A DNA stretch of 12,018 nt from positions 1 to 12,018 of the forward strand of contig CAMLGC010000076.1 of assembly GCA_946479505.1 (NCBI GenBank), written 5' to 3'. Positions 1 to 5,800 of the stretch are shown here, piece by piece. Made by a program: the position numbers and the translations under genes. Source of the DNA: an uncultured Sphingomonadaceae bacterium (lineage in GTDB: Bacteria > Pseudomonadota > Alphaproteobacteria > Sphingomonadales > Sphingomonadaceae). The notes below the pieces were generated by a model. That model was not told where the DNA came from and made no database searches. It saw only the letters and a list, made by a program, of their open reading frames with translations. Every line of letters starts with the position of its first letter. Positions within the stretch are counted from its first letter, which is position 1.

Positions 1-1
1 G

Positions 2-877
2 GCGGGCGCCGACCGCGTCGAGGGTTGCCTGCTCGGCAACGGCGAGCGCACCGGCAACTGCGATCTCGTGACGGTCGCGCTCAACCTCTACACCCAGGGC
101 GTGCATCCGGGGCTCGATTTCTCGGACATCGACGAGGTCGTGAACACGGTCAACTACTGCACCAACCTCCCCGTCCACCCGCGCACGCCTTATGCCGGCG
201 ACCTCGTCTTCACCGCCTTTTCCGGGTCGCATCAGGACGCGATCAAGAAGGGCTTCGCCGCGCACGACGCGCGCAACGACGAGCTGTGGGAAGTCCCCTA
301 CCTCCCGATCGATCCCAAGGATCTCGGCCGCGACTATGAGGCGGTGATCCGCGTCAACTCGCAGTCGGGCAAGGGCGGCGTCGCCTGGGTGATCGAGCAG
401 GACAAGGGGCTGAAGCTCCCCAAGCGCCTCCAGGCCGCATTCAGCCGCCACGTCCAGGCATTGGCGGACGAGACGAGCCGCGAATTGAACGCCGGCGACA
501 TCTGGCAGCTCTTCAAGCGCACCTATCTGCCCGGCGACGCCGACCGCTTCGCGCTCGTCGATTACGAGGAAAGCGGCCCCAGTGGCCAGCGCATCTTCGT
601 CGGCCGCATTGCGATCGATGGCGAGCAACGTTCGGTCAGCGGCCGTGGCAACGGCCTCATCTCGGGCGTGATCGCCGCCTTGCGGGAGGCGTGCGGCGTG
701 GTGCTCGACGTGGTCGATTATAATGAGCATGCGATCGGCCACGGCTCGGACGTGGCGGCGGCGGCCTATCTCGAATGCGTCACCCCCGACGGGCGGACGG
801 TATTCGGCGTGGGACGCGACACGGATATCGCCACGGCATCGGTAAGGGCGGTGCTCAGCGCGGCGAACGCCACATAA
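2..877 (+). CDS. leuA: 2-isopropylmalate synthase, C-terminal part (5' end outside window)
   Basis: This enzyme condenses acetyl-CoA with 2-oxoisovalerate, the first committed step of leucine synthesis in the cytosol. The frame is open from base 2, giving 291 residues. The first residues read [17 protein letters not shown], the conserved end of the TIM-barrel catalytic domain of the LeuA family, so the true start lies upstream and any start near base 68 is internal. The last ~120 residues (from about [15 protein letters not shown] to [17 protein letters not shown]) look like the leucine-binding allosteric domain, including the Gly-rich VSGRGNG segment and the HAIGHGSD loop. Layout and spacing fit the long LeuA form of roughly 550 residues, so about half is present. 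The stop is TAA, and a hairpin repeat begins 2 nt later. Homocitrate or citramalate synthase is possible within the superfamily, but the regulatory domain favours LeuA. Confidence 0.93.
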   Translation, partial: AGADRVEGCLLGNGERTGNCDLVTVALNLYTQGVHPGLDFSDIDEVVNTVNYCTNLPVHPRTPYAGDLVFTAFSGSHQDAIKKGFAAHDARNDELWEVPYLPIDPKDLGRDYEAVIRVNSQSGKGGVAWVIEQDKGLKLPKRLQAAFSRHVQALADETSRELNAGDIWQLFKRTYLPGDADRFALVDYEESGPSGQRIFVGRIAIDGEQRSVSGRGNGLISGVIAALREACGVVLDVVDYNEHAIGHGSDVAAAAYLECVTPDGRTVFGVGRDTDIATASVRAVLSAANAT

Positions 878-878
878 C

Positions 879-975
879 CGTCATGCCAGCGAAAGCTGGC
901 ATCTCATGCGGCTAGAGACCCCAGCTTTCGCTGGGGTGACGAAGAGAGCGTCATGCCAGCGAAGGCTGGCATCTC
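879..975. repeat. Left hairpin-repeat block: three 27-nt units L-R-L'
   Basis: Three 27-nt hairpin units alternate in orientation: L at 879-905, R (inverted) at 915-941 and L' at 949-975. L has the head CGTCA, then a stem-loop ATGCCAGC-GAAA-GCTGGCAT (883-902), then CTC. R, read on the minus strand, has the same CGTCA head, CCAGC-GAAA-GCTGG core and TCTC tail, but its outer stem pairs are CC/GG instead of TG/CA, so pairing is kept. L' has loop GAAG instead of GAAA. The L-R spacer is 9 nt and the R-L' linker is 7 nt. The layout is that of REP/BIME-like elements. No T-run follows any hairpin, so a classical intrinsic terminator is not supported, although the first hairpin could protect the leuA mRNA 3' end. 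Confidence 0.93.
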
Positions 976-1000
976 GCGCCGCGTGCGCTACGCTAACGAG

Positions 1001-1291
1001 ATGGCATCCGGCGGTTGGACCTACATCATGACCGACAAGCCGCGCGGCGTGCTCTATGTCGGCGTCACCGCCTATCTCGCCGCACGCGTGCAACAGCATC
1101 GTGACGACAAGGGTTCCTCCTTTTGCCGCCGCTACGGCCTCAAGACGCCCGTTCTCGCCGAGCCGCACGATAGCGTCGAGTATGCAATCGCACGCGAAAA
1201 GGCGCTCAAGGCATGGAAGCGGGAATGGAAGATCGCGCTCATCGAAACGGCCAATCCAGAGTGGCGCGACCTTTTCGATCTTATCGTCTGA
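1001..1291 (+). CDS. Small single-domain GIY-YIG nuclease nested in hairpin repeats
   Basis: The product has 96 residues, essentially one GIY-YIG nuclease domain of the YhbQ/UPF0213-like group. The GIY half is TYI at 7-9 and the YIG half is YVG at 19-21. The expected catalytic arginine is R29 in AARVQQHR, followed by H33 and Y45. The metal-binding glutamate is probably E66 in AREKALKAW, and N85 sits in the closing ANPEW motif. No DNA-binding domain is attached. I chose ATG 1001 because it begins just before the domain. The frame stays open to ATG 953, but that codon lies inside repeat L' and would add only repeat-encoded residues (MPAKAGIS...). No clear Shine-Dalgarno precedes 1001. Hairpin repeats flank the gene on both sides. 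Family members are often annotated as 'excinuclease ABC subunit C-like', but this is not UvrC. Its biological substrate is unknown. Confidence 0.85.
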   Translation: MASGGWTYIMTDKPRGVLYVGVTAYLAARVQQHRDDKGSSFCRRYGLKTPVLAEPHDSVEYAIAREKALKAWKREWKIALIETANPEWRDLFDLIV

Positions 1292-1313
1292 TCGCCCTTA
1301 TCGTCTGATCGCC
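1280..1313 (+). repeat. Perfect 17-bp tandem duplication across the GIY-YIG stop codon
   Basis: The unit CTTATCGTCTGATCGCC occurs twice head to tail, at 1280-1296 and 1297-1313, with no mismatch. The first copy contains the nuclease stop codon TGA (1289-1291), so the second copy is entirely non-coding and the protein is unaffected. The duplication ends 1 nt before hairpin R at 1315. It looks like a recent slippage or repair product. Confidence 0.95.
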
Positions 1314-1314
1314 A

Positions 1315-1411
1315 AAGATCCCAGCTTTCGCTGGGGTGACGAGAGAGCCGTCATGCCAGCGAAAGCTGGCATCTCTCGCGGCACGAGACTCCAGCTTTCG
1401 CTGGAGTGACG
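1315..1411. repeat. Right hairpin-repeat block: three 27-nt units R-L-R
   Basis: The units are R at 1315-1341, L at 1349-1375 and R at 1385-1411, with a 7-nt linker and then a 9-nt spacer. This is the same spacing rule as the left block in mirror order. All three keep the CGTCA head and the CCAGC/GCTGG core with a GAAA loop (TTTC on the plus strand for R). The last R has stem ACTCCAGC/GCTGGAGT, a third paired variant of the outer stem. The first R has one T-G wobble (1319 with 1336). R-7-L at 1315-1375 is also a direct repeat of R-7-L' at 915-975, exactly 400 bp apart and about 50 of 61 positions identical. Confidence 0.93.
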
Positions 1412-1418
1412 AAGTCTT

Positions 1419-1448
1419 CGCGCGCGTACGCGTACGTGCGCGTGCGTG
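1419..1448. other. 30-nt alternating purine-pyrimidine tract (Z-DNA candidate) upstream of gyrA
   Basis: From C1419 to G1448 pyrimidine and purine alternate without a break. Nearly all steps are CG, GC, GT or AC, with two TA steps. Alternating CG/CA tracts are the classic sequences that flip to left-handed Z-DNA under negative supercoiling. The tract also contains a 12-bp perfect palindrome, CGTACGCGTACG, at 1425-1436. It starts 7 bp after the last hairpin repeat and ends 66 bp before the gyrA start. Whether it forms Z-DNA in the cell is inference. Confidence 0.6.
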
Positions 1449-1472
1449 ACATCACCCGCGCACTCGGCTAGA

Positions 1473-1481
1473 CCCCCCCCC
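1473..1481 (+). repeat. Homopolymer run of nine C in the gyrA leader
   Basis: Nine consecutive C residues lie 33 bp before the TTG start. Tracts of this length can slip during replication. The run would change reading frame only if translation began upstream, for example at GTG 1446, which is in frame with gyrA. No transcription start can be fixed from sequence alone, so whether it is transcribed is unknown. Confidence 0.8.
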
Positions 1482-1514
1482 TCAACCGCAACACACATCC
1501 GAAAGCGCCAAAAC

Positions 1515-4265
1515 TTGACCGACGAGACGCTGCTCGCCGACCCCTCGGACATTACCCCGATCTCCATCGTCGAGGAGATGAAGACGAGCTATCTCGATTA
1601 CGCGATGAGCGTGATCGTGGCGCGCGCGCTCCCGGATGTGCGCGATGGGCTGAAGCCGGTTCACCGCCGTATCCTCTATTCGGCAAGCGAGAGCGGGTTC
1701 GTCTACAACCGCCCCTATCGCAAATCGGCGCGCATCGTCGGCGACGTGATCGGTAAGTATCACCCGCACGGCGACACCGCGATCTACGATGCCTTGGCGC
1801 GGATGACGCAGGACTGGTCGATGCGCGTGCCGCTGATCGACGGTCAGGGCAATTTCGGCTCGATGGACCCCGATCCGCCCGCGGCGATGCGCTACACCGA
1901 GGCGCGGCTCGCCAAGGTCGCGGGCGCGCTGCTGACCGATCTCGACAAGGACACGGTCGATTTCCAGCCCAATTACGACGCCAGCGAGACCGAGCCGCAG
2001 GTGCTCCCCGCGGCGTTCCCCAACCTGCTCGTCAACGGCGCCGGCGGCATTGCGGTCGGCATGGCGACCAACATTCCGCCCCATAATCTCGGCGAGGTCA
2101 TCGATGCGTGCCTCGCCTATATCGACAACGGCGCGATCACCGTCGACGAGTTGATCGACATCGTCCCCGGCCCCGATTTCCCCACCGGGGCGATGATCCT
2201 GGGCCGCTCGGGCGCGCGGTCGGCCTATCATACCGGACGCGGCTCGATCATCGTCCGCTCACGCCACAAGGTCGAGGAGGGCCGCGGCGACCGGCGCTCG
2301 ATCGTGCTCACCGAGATTCCCTTCCAACAGGGCAAGAACGCGCTGGTCGAGAAGATCGCAGAGGCCGCCAAGGACAAGCGCATCGAAGGCGTCAGCGACA
2401 TCCGCGACGAATCGAACCGCTTGGGCGTTCGCATCGTCATCGACCTCAAGCGTGATGCGACGCCCGAGGTGGTGCTCAACCAGCTCTGGCGGCACACCCC
2501 GGCGCAGGGCAGCTTCCCCGCCAACATGCTCGCGATCCGCGGCGGCCGCCCCGAGACGCTCAACCTGCGCGACATCATCGAGGCGTTCGTCAAGTTCCGC
2601 GAACAGGTAATCACCCGGCGCTCGAAATACGAGCTGCTCAAGGCTCGCGAGCGCGCCCATATCCTGCTCGGGCTCGTCATCGCGGTCACCAATCTCGACG
2701 AGGTGGTGCGAATCATCCGCGGTTCGGCATCGCCGGCTGAGGCGCGGGCGGCGCTCGGCGCGCGCGACTGGCCGATCGCCGAGATCGCCCCCTATATCCG
2801 CCTGGTCGAAGCGGTCGAGGCCGAGGTTACCGGCGACACCTATCGGCTCAGCGAAATTCAGGTGCGGGCGATCCTCGATCTGCGTCTCCACCGCCTGACC
2901 GCGCTCGGCCGCGACGAGATCGGCGACGAGCTCAAGGGGCTCGCCGACTCGATCACCGAATTGCTCGAGATTCTCTCCAACCGCGCGAAGCTCTACGAGA
3001 TCATGCGCGGGGAGCTCACTGCGATCCGCGACGAATTCGCCACCCCGCGCAGGACCGAAATCGCCGCCGCCGCCGACGGGATCGAGGACGAAGACCTGAT
3101 CGAGCGCGAGGACATGGTCGTCACCGTGACGATGGAAGGCTATATCAAGCGCACCCCGCTCGACACCTTCCGCGCGCAGCGTCGCGGCGGCAAGGGCCGC
3201 GCCGGGATGGCGACCAAGGATGAGGACATCATCACCGAGCTGTTCGTCACCTCGACGCACACCCCGGTGCTGTTCTTCTCGACCGCGGGCAAGGTGTATC
3301 GCCTCAAGGTCTGGCGCCTGCCCGAAGGCGGGCCGACCACGCGCGGGCGGCCGATGGTCAACCTGCTGCCGCTCGCCAATGGCGAGACGATCTCGACCGT
3401 ATTGCCGCTTCCCGAGGACGAGGCCGAATGGGCCGACCTCCACGTCATGTTCGCCACCGCCAACGGCACGGTGCGGCGCAACTCGATGGACGCCTTCACC
3501 AACGTGCCGTCGAACGGCAAGATCGCGATGCGCTTCGATGACGGGAGCGACGATCGGCTGATCGGCGTCGCCCTGCTGACCGAGGCGCACGACGTGCTGC
3601 TCGCGACGCGGCTTGGCAAGGCGATCCGCTTCCCCGCCGACGACGTTCGCGAATTTCAAAGCCGCACCTCGACGGGCGTGCGCGGCATCCGCCTCAAAAC
3701 GGACGACGAGGTGATGTCGCTGTCGACCCTCAAGCGCGCCGGCGCGAACCAGGAGGAGCGCGAGGATTATCTCCGTTTTGCGCCCTGGAAGGCCGAGAAG
3801 GAAAGCGAGCCGCAGATGATGCAGCATCGCTACGAAGAGCTGCGCGCGCGCGAGCAATTCATTCTCACCGTCTGCGCCAACGGCTATGGCAAGCTTTCGT
3901 CGGCGTACGAATATCGCCGCACCGGCCGCGGCGGCCAGGGCATCACCAACATCGACAACATTGCGCGCAACGGACCCGTCGTGGCGAGCTTCCCCGCGAC
4001 GCGCGACGATCAGCTCATGCTCGTCACCAACCAGGCCAAGCTCATCCGGATGCCGCTCGATTCGTTGCGCGTCATCGGCCGCGGCTCGGCCGGGGTGCGG
4101 CTGTTCGATGTCGCCGACGACGAGCACGTCGTCTCCGCGGCACGGATCGAGGAAAGCGAAGAGGATGCCGAGGCGAATCTCGGCGACGGCCCGGCCCACG
4201 ACGCACCGACGCCGGACGGCGACACCGCCGAAGATCTCGCCGCGGGGCCGGAGGACGGCGAATGA
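1515..4265 (+). CDS. gyrA: DNA gyrase subunit A
   Basis: This is the breaking-rejoining subunit of the type IIA topoisomerase that introduces negative supercoils with GyrB. It has 916 residues from TTG 1515. The N-terminal breakage-reunion domain starts with [20 protein letters not shown] (18-37). The quinolone-region helix [15 protein letters not shown] covers 83-97, and the active-site tyrosine is Y127 in MRYTEA. The C-terminal beta-pinwheel carries the GyrA-box QRRGGKG at 555-561, which distinguishes GyrA from ParC. A charged insertion (about 738-779) breaks the pinwheel, as in other alphaproteobacterial GyrAs, and the protein ends in an acidic tail. I chose TTG 1515 because the protein then begins [13 protein letters not shown], typical for the family. 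GTG 1446 would add 23 unconserved residues from the Z-like tract. The Shine-Dalgarno is poor. The stop overlaps the next gene's ATG (ATGA). Confidence 0.97.
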   Translation: MTDETLLADPSDITPISIVEEMKTSYLDYAMSVIVARALPDVRDGLKPVHRRILYSASESGFVYNRPYRKSARIVGDVIGKYHPHGDTAIYDALARMTQDWSMRVPLIDGQGNFGSMDPDPPAAMRYTEARLAKVAGALLTDLDKDTVDFQPNYDASETEPQVLPAAFPNLLVNGAGGIAVGMATNIPPHNLGEVIDACLAYIDNGAITVDELIDIVPGPDFPTGAMILGRSGARSAYHTGRGSIIVRSRHKVEEGRGDRRSIVLTEIPFQQGKNALVEKIAEAAKDKRIEGVSDIRDESNRLGVRIVIDLKRDATPEVVLNQLWRHTPAQGSFPANMLAIRGGRPETLNLRDIIEAFVKFREQVITRRSKYELLKARERAHILLGLVIAVTNLDEVVRIIRGSASPAEARAALGARDWPIAEIAPYIRLVEAVEAEVTGDTYRLSEIQVRAILDLRLHRLTALGRDEIGDELKGLADSITELLEILSNRAKLYEIMRGELTAIRDEFATPRRTEIAAAADGIEDEDLIEREDMVVTVTMEGYIKRTPLDTFRAQRRGGKGRAGMATKDEDIITELFVTSTHTPVLFFSTAGKVYRLKVWRLPEGGPTTRGRPMVNLLPLANGETISTVLPLPEDEAEWADLHVMFATANGTVRRNSMDAFTNVPSNGKIAMRFDDGSDDRLIGVALLTEAHDVLLATRLGKAIRFPADDVREFQSRTSTGVRGIRLKTDDEVMSLSTLKRAGANQEEREDYLRFAPWKAEKESEPQMMQHRYEELRAREQFILTVCANGYGKLSSAYEYRRTGRGGQGITNIDNIARNGPVVASFPATRDDQLMLVTNQAKLIRMPLDSLRVIGRGSAGVRLFDVADDEHVVSAARIEESEEDAEANLGDGPAHDAPTPDGDTAEDLAAGPEDGE

Positions 4266-4606
4266 CGCCCAAAACCGCCTACAAGGTGCTGAACCCGGCG
4301 CAGATGACGGAGCTCGAAGGCGGGGCGTTCAGCGGATCGCCGGCCGACATCGCGGACGGCTATATCCACCTTTCGACCGCCGATCAGCTCCCCGGCACGA
4401 TCGAGAAGCATTTTGCCGGCCAAAACGATCTCTGGCTCGTCGCGGTCGATCTGGAGGCGGAAGGCGATCGCGTGAAATGGGAGCCCTCGCGCGGGGGTGC
4501 GCTCTTTCCGCACCTTTACGGCACGCTGCTGCTCGAGACCGTCGTCGCCTACAGCCCGCTCGACTATGAGCCCGACGGGAATATCAGGCTCCCCGTAACG
4601 GGATGA
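4262..4606 (+). CDS. DUF952 family protein
   Basis: The product has 114 residues with no signal peptide or membrane segment, so it is probably cytosolic. The DUF952 signature is clear: DGYIHLSTADQL at 32-43 and KWEPSRGGALFPHLYG at 72-87, with a central F-x-G-Q-x-D-L-W-L-V strand at 51-60. The biochemical function of the family is not established to my knowledge. I recall it being grouped with the ADP-ribosyltransferase-like fold, but that cannot be tested here. The ATG overlaps the gyrA stop by 4 nt (ATGA), so the gene is translationally coupled to gyrA and almost certainly cotranscribed. Its 3' end faces the DUF488 gene across a 16-bp gap that has no obvious terminator. Confidence 0.88.
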   Translation: MTPKTAYKVLNPAQMTELEGGAFSGSPADIADGYIHLSTADQLPGTIEKHFAGQNDLWLVAVDLEAEGDRVKWEPSRGGALFPHLYGTLLLETVVAYSPLDYEPDGNIRLPVTG

Positions 4607-4622
4607 AGACGCACCGCCTCCC

Positions 4623-5057
4623 TTATTGCGCGAACAGGTCCACCACCTCCGCGCCCTCACCCTCGGCGTCGAGCAGCAACGTACGATGGCAGCACGAGGG
4701 ATCGCGCTCGTAGCACAGCAAAGCCGATGGCTTCTCGGCCGCAAGTGCCCGCATCTCCGCGGCCTGCGCCTGCGCCTCGGGCAGGCCGAGCTGAGTGTCG
4801 TACACGCGCGCCAGCGTCGTGCGGTCGCCCCGCTTGGCGGCATCGCGCCCCTCCTTCGGTGTACCGAGCGCCTTCAGGTGGACATATTGGATGCCGGCCT
4901 CGGCGAGCGCGTTGCGGAGCGGCGTCTTCGAAAAGCCGGGGCGCCGGGAGAGCGGCAACGCACGCACGTCGATCACCCGCTCGACGCTGGCCCGTGTCAG
5001 CGTCGCGACAAAGTCGTCCATCGTCACGCCCTCATACCCGATCGTGTATATCTTCAT
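4623..5057 (-). CDS. DUF488 family protein
   Basis: The product has 144 residues. DUF488 hallmarks are the N-terminal KIYTIGYEG (2-10), IDVRALPLSRRPGFSK (29-44), the YVHLKALG segment (58-65), and near the C-terminus LLCYERDPSCCHR (113-125) with its conserved Cys, Glu and CHR. The family is widespread and its function is unknown. The Cys/His/Arg cluster suggests a metal or catalytic site, but that is inference. The ATG at 5057 overlaps the stop of the upstream minus-strand YhhN-like gene by 4 nt (ATGA), so the two are coupled. The frame stays open far upstream (to 5807), but that extension is out-of-frame sequence of the YhhN gene and carries no domain. Confidence 0.9.
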   Translation of the reverse strand: MKIYTIGYEGVTMDDFVATLTRASVERVIDVRALPLSRRPGFSKTPLRNALAEAGIQYVHLKALGTPKEGRDAAKRGDRTTLARVYDTQLGLPEAQAQAAEMRALAAEKPSALLCYERDPSCCHRTLLLDAEGEGAEVVDLFAQ

Positions 5058-5707
5058 GGCGACGATATGGGGTGGCGCCGGTCTGCGTCCAACGTTCGGA
5101 CGACGCCGTTCGCGATCAGCGCCTGTCCCGCGAAATAGAGCGGCCAGACGAGCAGCGTCGGGATGAGCGACCCTGCAAGCGGCCCCGCGCGCGAGAAGAT
5201 GAGCAGGTCCGACGCGACGAACAGGATCGCGCCGAGGCCGGTGCGATAGCGCGGAAAGCGGCTCGTCCAGGCGGTTGCAGCCATCGCGCCGAGCGCGACG
5301 GCGTAGATGCCGACCGTCATCGCTTCGCCGCCGTGCCGTGCGGAGCCGACCGCGATCAGCACCGTTGCAGGCGCCACGATCCAGCCGAGCGCGCGCTGGC
5401 CGGGGCTGGGGCTTGGGCGACGATTGCGGAGGTACAGCGCGATTGCGACGAAATGCCCGGCGAGGAACGCCGCTGCGCCCGCGATCGTCCCGATCGCGTC
5501 GAGCAGCACATCGCCCGCCGCGCCGAACGCCATCACCATCGCAATCAGCCAGCCATCGAGACCGCGCGCTTGTGTTCCCGCCCAGATCGCGAGCAGCGCG
5601 ACGCCCGCGCCCTTCCACGCGATCACTGCCGACCCTTCCCAGCCGAACCACGCCGCCAGGCAGTATGAGCCGCCCGCCGCCAATGCTGCCCACCACACCC
5701 CGCGCAC
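5054..5707 (-). CDS. YhhN/TMEM86-family integral membrane protein (lysoplasmalogenase-like)
   Basis: The product has 217 residues and is strongly hydrophobic, with about seven or eight predicted membrane segments by eye. The YhhN family pattern is present: [10 protein letters not shown] (61-70) with D66, H85 in the next helix, FVASDLLIF (163-171) with S166-D167, and the terminal YFAGQALI (191-198). Mammalian relatives (TMEM86A/B) hydrolyse the vinyl-ether bond of lysoplasmalogens. Bacterial members are annotated by homology and the substrate here is unknown. The start is GTG 5707, supported by GGAG six nt upstream. The gene is divergent from trmFO across 93 bp, and the downstream DUF488 gene overlaps it by 4 nt. 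Confidence 0.82.
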   Translation of the reverse strand: MRGVWWAALAAGGSYCLAAWFGWEGSAVIAWKGAGVALLAIWAGTQARGLDGWLIAMVMAFGAAGDVLLDAIGTIAGAAAFLAGHFVAIALYLRNRRPSPSPGQRALGWIVAPATVLIAVGSARHGGEAMTVGIYAVALGAMAATAWTSRFPRYRTGLGAILFVASDLLIFSRAGPLAGSLIPTLLVWPLYFAGQALIANGVVRTLDADRRHPISSP

Positions 5708-5713
5708 CCTGTT

Positions 5714-5717
5714 CTCC
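5714..5717 (-). promoter_or_regulatory. Shine-Dalgarno for the YhhN-like gene
   Basis: On the minus strand GGAG lies six nt before the GTG at 5707. It supports GTG 5707 as the start, rather than any of the downstream GTG codons. Confidence 0.6.
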
Positions 5718-5793
5718 CCGCCTGCGGCTCGCTATCCTTGTCGAAAGCGCCGGCGCATGCCAAGCGCGCCGCTCTTTTCGATCCTGTTTGCCC

Positions 5794-5797
5794 AAGG
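5794..5797 (+). promoter_or_regulatory. Shine-Dalgarno deciding the trmFO start
   Basis: AAGG lies three nt before ATG 5801 (the spacing is short). The alternative in-frame start at 5738 would add 21 residues before the nucleotide-binding strand and has no comparable ribosome-binding sequence. Confidence 0.45.
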
Positions 5798-5800
5798 TCC

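Larger units (their letters stand above)
949..1341 (+). mobile_element. Putative 393-bp element: GIY-YIG gene bounded by inverted hairpin repeats
   Basis: The hairpin L' (949-975) and the inverted hairpin R (1315-1341) form imperfect terminal inverted repeats, 22 of 27 positions matching by my count. They enclose one small nuclease gene. The hexamer AGAGAG abuts both outer ends (943-948 and 1342-1347), as a target duplication would. However, it is simple sequence and also part of the normal linker between neighbouring repeats. In the two other L-R pairs of the locus the spacer is 9 nt, whereas here it is 339 nt and holds the gene. I infer a gene-bearing version of the repeat unit. Movement of this element has not been shown. 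Confidence 0.45.

Noticed and set aside
883..936. Intrinsic terminators after leuA
   Set aside because: The stems are strong but no T-run follows them on either strand, and the same hairpins occur six times in both orientations. They are better explained as dispersed repeats.
879..1411. CRISPR array
   Set aside because: The repeats alternate in orientation, are themselves hairpins, and are separated by constant 7- or 9-nt linkers rather than unique spacers of about 30 nt. No cas gene is visible.
1446..1514. Upstream GTG start for gyrA
   Set aside because: It would begin inside the alternating purine-pyrimidine tract, cross the C9 run, and add 23 residues unlike any GyrA N-terminus.
2259..4199. 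Long minus-strand open frame (646 codons) antisense to gyrA, and a similar one at 9487-11058
   Set aside because: These are frames kept open by high G+C third positions of the real plus-strand genes. The translations are Arg/Gly/Asp/Val-rich without any recognisable domain.
5738..5800. N-terminal extension of TrmFO
   Set aside because: It adds 21 residues upstream of the nucleotide-binding strand without family support, and ATG 5801 has its own nearby AAGG.
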